DNA of 64,000 nt from Hysterangium stoloniferum. Taxonomy: Eukaryota > Basidiomycota > Agaricomycetes > Hysterangiales > Hysterangiaceae. The notes beneath the pieces are model-generated. The model did not search any database. It was not told where the DNA came from and saw only the letters and a list, made by a program, of their open reading frames with translations. Numbering within the stretch: the stretch's first letter is position 1; each line of letters begins with the position of its first letter. A program made the translations under genes and the position numbers. Positions 46,703-57,803 of this stretch are shown here, piece by piece. Location of the stretch: the NCBI GenBank assembly GCA_015178975.1, contig WHVD01000185.1, positions 88,380 to 152,379 on the forward strand. Direction: 5' to 3'.

Positions 46703-48801
46703 CTACAACTTGGCTTTCACCTCCACTTTCTCATGCTCCCTCCCCTCCTCCCACCAGACGACCGTAACAGTTGTGTCATCCCTATAACTCCTCGACAATG
46801 GCGGGGGAATAGACATGATCTCCCTCAGCCGCATCTCGTCTCCCCCACCCAGCGCATTTCGTACAAGGTGCGTTGCGAGATTCTCCTCGTTAAATACCCA
46901 TGATCCCACCTCTGCCGCTGTGTTCCCCGCCTTTTCTGCCTTCTTCGTCTTGTCTTTGCCTTCGACCCCCTCCGCGCCCGCAGCCACGGAAAGCCCCAAC
47001 CGGTCTGTCAATTCTTTTTTCGGGACCGTCCCGCGCATGCCGGAGAGGTGGCCTGCGACAAGTGCACAAGCGTCCTTGGAGGAGATCATGTCCCAAAGAC
47101 CGTCTGTGGCGAGGATCAGAAATCGCATATTGTTCGCGGCTGGCGTCTTGGATTCCGATTTTGAGTTTGGGCTCGGGTTTGTGGTGTCAGACGATGCTGA
47201 TGGGGGGATAAATTCAGTACGGTATGTGACTACAGGCTGTGCGGTGACGTATGGTGGAGTGCGGAGATTCGCAGGCGGCGGGCGAGGGAGTGCGTCTGTT
47301 TCGCTGAAGAACATCTGTGAGATGCTGTGTGATGATGGGACGGGAAAAAAAAGGTCAAGTTAGCCAGGTTTGAAGAGGGTGCTGTAAATATTGAATAGAA
47401 ATGTTATTATTCGTACCGATCTTGCAATTCACGTGGCCATTTATACCGTGCGTCGCCGAATGCGCGTGATGGTTCGAGTCCGCCGAGGATACGACCCCGT
47501 TTGATGACGGTTTCTGATTCTTCCGGAGGGTGTTCGGATTGGATTCTGTGGATAAAAGGAGGGGAAGGGGCAAGATAAAGGGAAGAAAAAAGAAAAAAGA
47601 CGTTAGAGGAATGACCGCAAAACGACAACTCATCTCAATCCAAAAACTTGGATTCAAGAAGAAGAGGGAAAAACCGCAGCCAAAAAAAAAAAACTCACCT
47701 CCGCATCTCGCTCTCGTTCCGCCCGGTCTGGTCATCACTCAGGACCTGCACGCTCCACGCGCCACGCTCGCCGTCAAAATAGCCCGCGACGGCGCGCGAG
47801 TCGCCCGTGCACGCGACGTACAGATTCCGCGCGCCGGTGTCCAGCAGCGCGAGCAGCGCACACGAGCCTGTGAGCGCGGCGCGCACTGCTGATCTGGCGA
47901 GGGGGTCGGCGCGGAGGAGGGTCTGGGCCTGGGCCTGGGCTTGGGCTTGGGCTTGGGCTTGCGCCGCGAGTGCCTTGTTCATGAGTCGGATCGGTGCGCT
48001 GACGAGCTCCGCGTCGAGTTTCGCGAAGGCGGCTTGGATCGCGCGGGACACGCAGAGCGGGTCGTGGTCGGGGTAGGTGCTGTTTCTGGCCTGTGGGTGT
48101 GCGTGTGGGAGGAAGGGGAGGTATGATGTGATGTAGGCGAGCGTGCCGGCGGCGGGGGCGGTGGGTGCCTCGCGCTCGGGCGGGTGACGCTGGCGGGGGA
48201 TGGGCTGGTTCATCAGGTATGACAGCTCCAGCCCCACGGCGGGGATGAGTGTTTTGGAGAGGAGGCGGGACGTGTGTGGGCCGCCGTGGCCGTCCAGGAC
48301 TGTGAAGAAGAGAAGGTCGCCGGGCGAAGTGTCGGCGTCAGTGCTGCTGCTCGCTGGAGTCGATGTCGTGTTTGCGCCTGGCTCTGGTCCTGGTCCTGGT
48401 CCTGCGTCTGACGTTCTCGGATCCCTGGCAACGACAACAGACCCCCACGCATCTTCCACGGGCAGATTCGAGGCCAATTGAGCGGTGTGCCATCTCCACG
48501 TCCACCCACCACCGCCGCCGCCGCTGCCACAGGGTGTGACCATCCCCCCACGGCTCGCAAACTGCGCCAGCCTGCGCTCCACCTCCTGCTCACTCATCAA
48601 GGGCATCTTCCGCATCTCCGTGAAGCGCTTGCCGGTGGTATTGTCGCGCATGTGGACAGGGAGGTCGAAGGTGCGTTTGTTGGCGGCCATGCTGCCGTCG
48701 CGGTGTGTATAGTAGTAGTAATATGAGGAGGTGACGATGCCTGTGAGGGAGATTGTTGCGAGGAGGGGGTACGTGTTGCGTTTTACGAATTTGAGAGACA
48801 T
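46703..48801 (-). CDS. PP2C-family pyruvate dehydrogenase phosphatase-like protein
   Basis: This is a predicted mitochondrial Mg2+/Mn2+-dependent Ser/Thr phosphatase (Ptc5/PDP type). The N-terminus is basic with a hydrophobic span (YPLLATISLTGIVTSSYYYY), fitting mitochondrial targeting. PP2C motifs appear in order: VEDAWG, FFTVLDGHGGPHTSRLL, CALLALLDTGARNLYVACTG then DSRAV, GGLEPSRAFGDARYKWP, FLILATDGLWDMISSKDAC and RDDTTVTVVWW. Insertions between motifs are Gly/Pro-rich, and a (AQ)n run of about seven pairs corresponds to a GGGCTT/GGGCCT microsatellite near 47925-47965. Introns were read at about 47525-47695 and 47315-47418. GC content is clearly higher than in the neighbouring genes to the left. 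Confidence 0.88.
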
Positions 48802-48899
48802 GGGTGTGGGCGCGGTTTAAGATATGCTTGTTTGGATAGATAAACCGCAGATATACTGATCAGAAACTCTAAATAATCTAAAAATAGATAGTATTAAAA

Positions 48900-49950
48900 T
48901 TAATTAGGAATCGTCAACATATTATCCACTTTGGTCCTCAAATACTTGTCTAAATCGTCCCCGTGAGCAGCCGCGGCCGCAATCAAGGTAACACCCAGTT
49001 CGCTCACCACCAGGTGTACTACATTGTCAATTCCTCGGAACCATCGCAACCCCTCACACCCTCACTCTCCAACGCGCGCACCTTTGCAGGATTATTCGTC
49101 AACAGCCTTACACCATCGGGATCGCCGAGCTCCAAAATAGCCGCAGCGACCTCATACCCCCGCTCATCCGCGCCATGGCCGAGCATCAAGTTCGCCGTGA
49201 CAGTATCGTGCCCGATGTCCTGCAGATTATACGCCCGCAATTTGGAGAGCAGCCCGATTCCACGGCCTTCCTGGCGCATGTACACGATCACATCGCGGCC
49301 TGGTATCCTGGCATCGGGGTTCGCGGCGGGGAGAGGGAGCGAAATGAGACGGAGTGCCTCATCGAGCTGCTCTCCGCAATCGCAGCGCATACTTCCGATC
49401 GTTTCGCCCGTGAAGCATTCGCTGTGGATACGGACTAGTGGAGCTGGGATGGTGGCGGAGGCAGCAGCGGGGGAGGGGGAAGCGTGAATTCCTGGTTTTT
49501 CGGCGGTGGTATGTGCAGGTGCGGGTTCATTGGACGCGGTGTGAACGCTGGGCGTTAGACGGCCTACATACACGCCTCGGACGATGCGGTCCGTCTCGGA
49601 CTCGCTAGCGTCCGGCTGCGGATCGGGGGTGGCAGTGCAGAAGCGGTTGTGGATGTGGATGTGTTGGGGATGGGGTCGAGCTGGGCCGGGTCAACGACAA
49701 TCGCGAGGTGTTGTTTGTCGTCGCGGTTGTTGCGGTATAAATGGAGGAATGCGGGCCCGTATGGGGTGGGTGTATGCGCGCGGGGGGGATATTGGGCTTG
49801 GACGTTTGGGTCGGTGGCGGTGGGGTAAATGATATTGCCGGGTGAGTGTTGGATTTGGATTTGGATTCGGTCTTCTCGTCGATGGCATGGCCGAGTGTGG
49901 CCTCGTCACTCGGTGTGCTCAGCACGTCTGAAGCGCATAGCCTTGCCCTC
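48900..49950 (-). CDS. RIB1: GTP cyclohydrolase II (riboflavin synthesis), frame uncertain
   Basis: The enzyme opens GTP to the first riboflavin intermediate. Core motifs are intact: [20 protein letters not shown] (zinc cysteines), [40 protein letters not shown] and [18 protein letters not shown]. The N-terminal part ([32 protein letters not shown]) is in another frame, and the shift falls at a run of five C near 49627. After EGV the conserved VAMVPR is in a third frame. The C-terminal [20 protein letters not shown] is open to the stop at 48900-48902 and joins if a 41-nt GTGTGA...GTAG segment is removed, but that would delete VAMVPR. So there are either homopolymer sequence errors or a decaying gene. 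The start codon is unresolved. Confidence 0.75.
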
Positions 49951-50280
49951 CCCCCCCAACAACCTCTGACTCCTCGGAGCCTGTTTGCTGACATACTTGG
50001 GTGGAGGGTCGATATCAAAGTCATGATGATAATGGTGTCGTGTGACATGGGGGCCTGCTGCTATAACGGGGCTGCGAATAACAAGGGGTCTAAAGGAGCA
50101 TCTCTACGTCTCCAGCTTTGTGTGTGGGGATGAAGTTTTGAGCATTGGTGAATGGGCATCATTGTGAGTTATTTGGGGTGTGATTAAATGTCGGTCAATG
50201 GAGAGATACCATAACGGTAGTTTGACTTAGCATGCATTACGTGAGGGTCATTGGATGATAAATTAAATTCATCCATCGCT

Positions 50281-50952
50281 ATCGTCCCCGTTTATCACTT
50301 GAAGCAAGCTCATTCGCGAATTCGTGTACTCAGACTTGATCGGCCCACGCAAATTATGAACCAAAAGACAATACAACATCGAACAATCACGCGGACACCC
50401 TTGCCATATTGTGGCTCTAGTCATGAAGGCCCATAATTTGGACCTCCAAGGAGCTGTTGATCACATCGCAGATATGTGCCGAGAAAGTATAGAGTCATTC
50501 CACGCAGCCAAGGCGGTACTGCCGTCGTGGGGCACTGAAATCGATAAAGACGTCACCATGTATATCAAATGCATTGAAGACTGGATGTCTGGCAGTCTTC
50601 AATGGAGTCTCTTCTTAGAACGTTACTTTCCACCTGGCTCCGAGAAGGATGGTGTGGTGACGATACTTGACAGGACATAGTATGGAGTCTAGACCCTTCC
50701 GCGTGTTATTTCTTGAAGTGTGATGTTGACAAGAGGGGGACTAGAGCTATTACCAAACTTGTGATTCGAATCCCGTGCGCTTATATTGTAGTCTGTGGAC
50801 TAGCACAAATTTTGTAATGATGATAGCATCAATATCACCCCCATCATCGTTATCAATCCAATCATCCCCATATCCATACCCATTTATCACTCGAAGCAAG
50901 CTCATTCGCGAGACCCAAGTACTACTTCTGCAACAGACTAGATCGGCCCACG
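50281..50952. repeat. Duplicated segment flanking the terpene-synthase relic
   Basis: Segments 50281-50348 and about 50871-50952 share TTTATCAC-TGAAGCAAGCTC then ATTCGCGA and ATCGGCCCACG, in the same orientation about 590 bp apart, on either side of the terpene-synthase fragment. They may be remnants of a tandem gene duplication or of a flanking repeat. The following 51,000-51,430 bases hold nothing I recognise. Confidence 0.6.
50360..50680 (+). pseudogene. Sesquiterpene synthase 3' fragment
   Basis: The reading frame YNIEQSRGHPCHIVALVMK then NLDLQGAVDHIADMCRESIE then LPSWGTEIDKDVTMYIKCIE then DWMSGSLQWSLFLERYF matches the last quarter of basidiomycete class I terpene cyclases, from just after the NSE metal-binding triad to the conserved WSF-x-x-x-RYF block (here WSLFLERYF). 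The stop is at 50678-50680. The aspartate-rich motif and everything upstream are missing. It is a relic or the last exon of a gene disrupted by the repeat island; I call it a pseudogene. Confidence 0.72.
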
Positions 50953-51429
50953 TATACACACGATACATGTCATCACAGGTACTCGTGAGTTGGCAACGTA
51001 CTTATATCATCCCAGTGTCTGCTGCCCAAATATCAATACTTGGAACCTCTCACACCCAGTTATATTGACACATCTCGCTCTGCCCCTTCGTCTCACTGGT
51101 GCAAGTCTCCGCTATAGCTACTAGCACGGGATAGGCCAAAATGATATTCCCTAGGCCTCGTATACAACAAGTATTATTCCATGCAGGATCCTCTGACTTC
51201 AATTACATTTTGAATAGTTTGTCCTGTTCTTCTGTTGGTGCCTCTTCATTAGTAGTGCCTGAATATGGGCAAGATCCTTCCATTGATATATCTCAGAATG
51301 GTGGAATGGTGGTCGCTCAAACCCATTGCAATTCACAATTCTGCAGGGTGGCCATCACATACCAAGCTGTGTGCAGATGCTGATAATTCAACTTGGAGCC
51401 ATTTCGAACAACTAGATGCATCGTGGCGT

Positions 51430-51951
51430 GTGACTTCCGAGTACCGAGCACAAAGCAATTTACTCCATCCCATTTCTGCTCTTTCTGCTCTGATAGCACT
51501 CCTTGCATCACTTCATCACATCATTTGCCACCTCAGAGTATTTATCTTTTTTTCTGTTGTCTCATATTCCCTTTCTTGATCTCCTGTTCCATTAATTTCT
51601 TTGTTCCATGAATATCAAATCTCCATTTTCAGCCTTCTGTGCTTCTGTTTACTTTAGTATAAAACCCCATATTCTGCACTACTACCCTTCAATTTGAATA
51701 TTGACTTAGAATTCCCATTTAGAATCCCCCTGTCATGTTTAGAGGCTTATGCAATAATACCTTTATTTATTTTGAAGTATTGTTCATACTTTTGCTAGTG
51801 TCTGGCCAGACTGAGACTTATTGCCTTTTTCAACCTTAGCCTCTGGACCCCCATTTATAATACATCCTGTGACATATTTTCTTGCTTGTTTAAAAGTATC
51901 AGAGCATCTGACAATGTTGTATGAGGGCATAACACATATGTTGAAGCCAAG
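51430..51951 (+). mobile_element. Old LTR relic (left part), host of nested insertions
   Basis: This sequence contains a TATA box (AGTATAAAACC near 51657), the shared block TTTGAATATTGACTTAGAATT, and the conserved stem-loop at 51923-51951 (stem TAAC/GTTG). The right part resumes after the insertions at 54009-54039 and 54868-54890. A second copy of the same family lies in tandem at about 54890-55490. Its own ends and duplication were not located. Confidence 0.6.
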
Positions 51952-54008
51952 TGTTAGGACCAGGAAACCTGCTGGGACCCAGAACCCATCCTATAGATAT
52001 CTGACTCTCTACAGTGTATGAACCAGCCACCAGACTCCACCCAGACATTCCAGACCCCTTGTTCCCAATCTGTTTTTGCCTATTTGACATCTGGTTCTGT
52101 TAGATATTTTGGGAGTCTTAATGTATCAGGGCAAAGCACATTGTTGTATAACATTACCTACATGACCTTTATATGTATACCTAAATACCTAATTCAATCT
52201 CAGAATCAAACATCTGAGACAACACCAGAGTCTTGCAGCTTCTATGGCTCGCAGACTCCAACACTCCCCCTCGAGCCTTAGAAACTCGTACTACTATTCG
52301 ACCATACAGAGGTCAACCAATGTCATTCCAAACAACTGGGGAGTTATCCAAAAGGTATAAGGTCATGTTTAGTGAGTCCCACTCTCATGAACCTGCCCAG
52401 GTCCTCCTCACCCCTGAGCACTCTTCCATAATGCACTACAGCTCCCTAAGACTCTACTAGTCATAGCATTCCCTCCAGCAGAGATTTCCTATCCCTCCAG
52501 CTCACAATACCTGTCAGGCTGCCATCCTCAGGCTCGATGGCTCCAGAACATACATATCTTCGGCACCTCAGTCAGCCAGATCATCACAGTGTGTGATGTA
52601 TCATTTAGGCTGAGGGTCCTTAGGTACTTAGCAGTAACTTAAAGATGCCAACTTGTTATATATGAAAGGGCTGAGTATGTCAGTAGACTATTAGTTTAGG
52701 GTTCTTGTTTAATAGTAGTTAAAGATAAAATAAAATATCGGAAAATGAATGAATAGCTTTCATTCGGAGTGTGTAATTAAGATAAGTCACGTTAGTGATA
52801 AGAATGATTCTTGTCAACCTGAGAAAGGTAATATCCTGTAAACCTGGAACAGGTGGAATAAGATGCACAAATGCAAATGTGACAAGGTTGTCTAGTTTAG
52901 TGGGTTCAAAAAAGTTATATTTTCATGATTCAGCTCAGCCATTTAAATACATAGGCATGGTGCTGCGCAACTGCGCATTACTGCGTACAAACTACAGTTG
53001 CTACATAATAACTGTGCATGATCGAAATATAGTGCAGCTGTGCATGATTGAGACATAGTGTGGCTGCACATGCACTGTTATGATTGTCTCAGATTAATTT
53101 TAGCTAAACAATGATATGCATTTTGAGTCTTTACTGTCTATTCACAAATAGGTATCCTAACTACACATATCAAACATTAATAACTCAGATACCTGGTAAT
53201 GTTTGTATGTTGAATACATGCATCATAACAACTGATTCTATCTGATGAGAGAATGAAAACCAAATGAATGGACTGTAGCGTGACATTTAGTTAGCAGCCT
53301 GAGTAATTGATATCAAATCTACCTGTTACATGACACAGTGTTATCTGGAGCATATTCATATGTGCAGGGGATTGCGTCAAATGATGCGAGAGGTGAGGAC
53401 AATTGAAAGTGTGCAACTTGAAAACTGCTGATCTTATGCAGCTTCACGCAATGGCATCAGGGGGCGATTCTGACAAAATGCTGTCTAGCCAGGGTAACTG
53501 GTGGCTCTCCAAAATGTGCTCCCATTAAGACTCCACCACCTTTGCAGATGGGGCCCATAACCTGTTAGATATTTTGGGAGTCTTAATGTATAAGGGCAAA
53601 TCACACTGTTGTATAATGTTCCCTACATGACCTTTATAGACCTAAATACCTAATTCAATCTCAGAATCAAACATCTGAGACAACACCAGAGTCTTGCAGC
53701 TTCTATGTATGGCTCGCAGACTCCAACAGGTTCAGTCTGCCCCTTGTTCTGAATCCATTTGACATCTATATATGTAGTCTAGCTACTATCTGTACTTATG
53801 TACAATCCAATCAGAAAAACAACTTATGTAGCATCAACTTAATATCTGTCTCAGCATATTCTTGGAACCCATGGGTTTCCTCTCTGCCCCTGTCTGAAGT
53901 TGGACAATGCAATCTTGCAAGGGTGCAGCACATAAGCTGAAGCCAAGTCCTTCCTGGAACTTCTGTGAGTTTCCCCTAGAGACCCACCCATGAGCCCTGT
54001 GCTTAACA
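51952..54008 (+). mobile_element. Solo LTR, split by the small LTR element
   Basis: It starts TGTTAGGACCAGG and ends GCTTAACA. The 5-bp target-site duplication CCAAG is perfect (51947-51951 and 54009-54013). Removing the inserted element and its duplicated target leaves an LTR of about 421 bp. It carries a CTATATATG TATA-like box near 53764 and the stem-loop at 53919-53950. The insertion hit the older LTR right at the end of that LTR's own stem-loop. Confidence 0.85.
52098..53728 (-). mobile_element. Complete 1.63-kb non-coding LTR element (TRIM/LARD-like)
   Basis: Two direct repeats of exactly 166 bp, 52098-52263 and 53563-53728, start TGTTAGATATTTTGGG and end GACTCCAACA; they differ by a few substitutions and small indels. 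The element is flanked by a perfect 5-bp duplication, GGTTC (52093-52097 and 53729-53733). The 1.3-kb interior has no retroviral coding motif; the best open frame is 87 codons and unrecognised. On the minus strand a purine run CGAGGGGGAG abuts one LTR (polypurine tract), and the other LTR is followed by GGTTATGGGCCCC, like the copia leader near 10155. So orientation is minus and a copia-type partner is likely. Confidence 0.85.
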
Positions 54009-54039
54009 CCAAGCTCCACTTGTCTTTAGTCTGGAGTTG

Positions 54040-54862
54040 TGTTATGACTGGAATTCCTTCCAGACTCCGGGCACTACCTTATACGCACCTGTGCCCTATA
54101 CACACCAATTGTCAGTTTACCGGAATTCCCACCAGACTCCATACGTCAGACTTGTCCACATTTGACTTCGTTACATCCTGTATCAGTCACTGGAATACCT
54201 GCCGGACTCCGTCCCTGTCTATGTCTGACCTTGTCTTACGCATCAGTCACCGGACCCTGCTTGGAAAACCCATCATCCCTCTAACTGAGCCCTGTTCCCA
54301 TTTTAGTCAAATGACCTGTCATGATTTGGACTCTGCTCCCACTCTGTTTTCCATTATGGTTTATGACCTGTCACGATTCGGACTCTGCTCTGTCCCATTC
54401 CGTTCCTAACACCAAATTTGGTGTTTACTTATCTCATTTTATGTTTTGCTAGTTTTGTTTTCATTATTACTGGATTTGGTATGTTATTCATTCCACAGTC
54501 TATATAGTCTGGCAGATGTTGTACATACAATCCAGTCAGAAAATCAGCTTAGATTCTCCCCAGTAATCTAGTACATTTTCCACTCTCCACTCCTCTTTGA
54601 ATTACACTGCTCTCGCTAGTTGGAGCCTATGGGCTCTGATGCATCTATCACTCAACCTCCGACTTATTTATCTTGACTCCCTGACCTCTCGACCCACAAC
54701 CCCTTGACCCACAAACTCCGCCCAGACTCCCCAGGACTCCCATCCACCCATTTGAAATGGGACAACACGATCTCATGAGGGTGCAGCCTGTAAGCTGAAG
54801 CCAAGTCCTACCGGATTTCCCATGGGTTTCTCTGGAAACTCTCCATGTACACACCCTTAACA
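54040..54862 (+). mobile_element. Solo LTR of the chromovirus family, older copy
   Basis: This 823-bp LTR starts TGTTATGACTGG and ends CCCTTAACA. The target-site duplication AGTTG (54035-54039 and 54863-54867) is perfect. It aligns throughout with the LTR at 2350-3189, but many CG positions have become TG or CA, so it is older. TATA-like CTATATAGTC lies near 54500, and the stem-loop at 54777-54808. Confidence 0.9.
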
Positions 54863-54889
54863 AGTTGCTGGTTAAGTACATAATAATCT

Positions 54890-55490
54890 TTTGGTCCCCC
54901 ATTTTTTTCCTTTCCCCAATTTTATCCCACTCTTAACACTTCCACTTTGGTATGACCTTTTGTCATCAGTTGTTCCATTCCATATTGCTTTTCTATCCTT
55001 TCCACATGAGTCTTTTTATGCTGTCACATCACATTGAGGGCTCCTGTATATTCTAGACCCCCATTTTGTTTGTACATGTATTCTATCTCCATCTTCCCAT
55101 GCCATTCACCTCTTTGCTATTGATTTCTTAGTATAAATTATAAACCACCCATGCCCAGTTTGAATATTGACTTTAGAATTTACCTTGTTGTCCTTCAAGC
55201 TTGCATGGTGATTTCTTTCAGCTCTGGAGTATTGCCTTGTACTGCTATAACTCTCTAAGTCATTGGCCTTACTGTGACTTAGTGACTCCTAGTATCTGTA
55301 GTTGCCAGTAACAAAGCAAAGTGTTATGTTTTTGTCTAGACATATTTAATCCCTGTCTTTGATGAATCATTAGAGCACCTGAATAGGTGTGTGAGGGTGC
55401 AATAGATATTTAAATTGAAGCCATGCTCCACTTGTCCTAAGCCAAATGGAATTGCCAGCAATTTACATACTAACCTCCATGAGTCTTACT
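54890..55490 (+). mobile_element. Old LTR relic, second tandem copy
   Basis: It shares with 51430-51951 a TATA-like AGTATAAATTATAAACC (near 55131), the TTTGAATATTGACTTTAGAA block and the stem-loop (55392-55422, stem CAAT/ATTG with a longer loop), followed by the TCCACTTGTC block. Divergence is high and ends were not placed. 55500-55860 holds nothing further I recognise apart from a 10-C run near 55800. Confidence 0.55.
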
Positions 55491-55871
55491 TCTTAGCAGT
55501 ACAGTGGTATCTGTTACTGTAGTCCTTGCCCCTGCCATGATTTAGTTCTTCATAACTCATAGTATCCAGAGCCTCTGGTAATTCCACTGGGTGCTGTGTT
55601 CTTGTCTGTGCTTGTTTCCTACTCAGCTTATTAAATATGCTGGAGCATTTGGACAGTTGTCTGAGGCACATTTGAAAATATTTAAACACATTTAAAAGTA
55701 TTAAAATGGCAGAGCTTGAGAGGAGTTTGAATTCCTCATGGGAAAATTAATGCTCACTGCACTTGCAGGTGCTTCTATTTAGTGACTCAGGAATGATGCC
55801 CCCCCCCCTGATTCCCATGGACTCACCAATACAAATTAACTTACACAACAAGCCTAAAAACCCTTGCTATG

Positions 55872-56090
55872 TACAGTGACTTCCAAAACTGTCCCAATGT
55901 TTTTGTAATTCTCAATAAATGCTTTATAACCTACCAAATAAATTTTCTAAAATAGTGAAAATATTCCCACATATACCTTAGCATACTAGCTTTGATATAC
56001 CCACATATTACATAATATAGATGGAAATTGGTGTCACAGTGAATATTTAAAAATGACCAATCATTGGGACAGTTTTGGAACCCTCTCTTT
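55872..56090. mobile_element. MITE-like element with 19-bp terminal inverted repeats
   Basis: TTCCAAAACTGTCCCAATG at 55881-55899 is repeated exactly in reverse complement at 56062-56080. The left end reads TACAGTGACTTCC, like Tc1-family termini. The 160-bp core is AT-rich and non-coding. It lies next to the Tc1-like transposase relic and may derive from it. Confidence 0.7.
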
Positions 56091-56218
56091 TCACAATTTC
56101 ATTATATCATATTATATTCTAGAGGGCTAGGAAAATTATGAGAAAAATTAGGTGACATATATTTGATGTTCTAATTGATATGTGACATTTAATGTCACAT
56201 TTTAACTATCATTCTTAT

Positions 56219-56958
56219 TGTTACGACTGTGTCACAGCCCTATCAGTCTCCGAGGTTATCACCACCTATTGACGATTCAAGTTACTGTTCAAGTCATCAC
56301 ATTGGAAACCATCGGCCCTCGATGCTGATGTACGCTTTTGTGGTGATCAAACTCCATTTACGCCCACGTCAAAATATACTCGAACTATCTGGTTATACTC
56401 TGATACATCCCTTTTATTATGATGATCTGCTCTATCCTATGTTTCACATATGTCTATATATATTTGTAACCCTCGAACTATTTCCTTTCCTCATAATTCC
56501 ACTCTCAGTTATTTCACAGCCTCCAAACTAATAGTAACCTGCCGTTCCTAGTCAAGTTTATTTGTCAATACCATGTTCCACTCTTCTCCCAGTTAGTATT
56601 TTCTAGATGCCTGTTACTTGTATATGAAACCGCTCTAGTTGTAGTTACTAGGCAATCAGAATATTGACTCAGAATACCCTCTTACACCTCCAGAAGTCTC
56701 ATACTAAGAATTCCGTCTTCTGCCTTTGCATACGCTCACTCATTCTTGGTCCCTGACCCCTTGGCCCGACACTCGACTTAACCTTCGGTCCCGATCGGTA
56801 TTACACTGAAAGGAACTTGTTAGGATTAGTCTTCGCCTATCTGAAATTTAAGGACACTCAACGGATATTTGTGGGGGCGCAGCACATAAGCTGAAGCCAA
56901 GTCCTTCCGATTGGTCCCTGTCGGCCAACCAACTTTAGTTAGTTTTCAGTTCTTAACA
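56219..56958 (+). mobile_element. Solo LTR, third family, with CTTAT duplication
   Basis: This 740-bp LTR starts TGTTACGACTGTG and ends GTTCTTAACA. The 5-bp duplication CTTAT is perfect (56214-56218 and 56959-56963). It is diverged from the chromovirus LTR but carries the same stem-loop at 56871-56904 with a CAGC/GCTG stem. It inserted between the MITE-like element and the transposase relic. Confidence 0.9.
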
Positions 56959-57134
56959 CTTATCATGAAAGCTATTTCCCCTCTCAAAAGAGAATAAGCC
57001 ATCTCCCTCTTACAAAATGGACTCTCCAATAGGAATGTAGCCTCTATAACAGGTCTTAGCAAGTCTACTAATAAGTATAATTGGTCAGGAGATGGACATA
57101 GACAAATAAAACCTGAAAGGAGGATGTCCTTCCA

Positions 57135-57678
57135 AGCTTTCCCCTATTGATTAAAGGAGGATCATGCATCAAATCACCTCTGGCAAGCTAGACAATGCTG
57201 TCCAGGCCACACACTTCATCAATTCCATCAATAATCCTATGTCTCATCCAAAACAGTCATGAGGACCTTGAAATAGCATGGTTTAAAAGCTGTGTAAAAG
57301 CAAAAAGGCCCTTGCTCAAGGCTCAACATAGAAAGGCAGGTTAAACTTTGTCTTCAAGTACCAAAACTGGACTGTGGATGATTGGAAAATGGTCTTGTAG
57401 TCTGATGGGATCAATATCAATAATATTGGGTCAGATGGACATCGATGTGTGTGGAAGAAAGCTGGAGAACCACTCTTTGATAAGACAACCCAACCTACAG
57501 TCAGGGATGGAGGTGGAAATATCATGGTGTGGGGCTGTATGGGGTTGGAATGGAGTGGGAATACTTGCAGAGATTGAAGGATGGATAGATTCTGCACAAT
57601 ATATGGCCTGGACAGCATTGTCTAGCTTGCCAGAGGTGATTTGATGCATGATCCTCCTTTAATCAATAGGGGAAAGCT
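57135..57678. repeat. Palindrome with 75-bp arms around a transposase relic
   Basis: 57135-57209 and 57604-57678 are near-perfect inverted repeats (one end AGCTTTCCCC, inner end CTGGCCTGGACA or its complement). The 394-bp spacer is part of a Tc1-like transposase. The left arm belongs to the transposase coding sequence; the right arm replaces its natural continuation by an inverted copy. Confidence 0.85.
57160..57600 (+). pseudogene. Tc1/mariner-type transposase fragment
   Basis: The plus strand reads ITSGKLDNAVQAT, then several stops, then GRLNFVFKYQNWTVDDWKMV, a stop at the expected Trp before SDG, then IGSDGHRCVWKKAGEPLFDK and GGGNIMVWGCMGWNGVGIL. This is the linker and first half of the DDE domain of Tc1-like transposases, including the VWSD first catalytic Asp position. 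At least five stops and the inverted copy at the end show it is dead. Confidence 0.85.
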
Positions 57679-57803
57679 GTTGAAATCTGCTAGCCTAAGT
57701 TTCACAGTACGAGGACTCTCTACTGTTGGAGCGTAGCCACTAAGAGTAGAGTGGGTAGATGCTAAGCCAGTGATATTGCTAGGCTTTCAGATGAGGGATC
57801 TAC

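Noticed and set aside
49019..49100. 41-nt intron in GTP cyclohydrolase II
   Set aside because: Splicing it out restores the C-terminal frame but deletes the conserved VAMVPR block and is shorter than every other intron here; a frame error is more likely.
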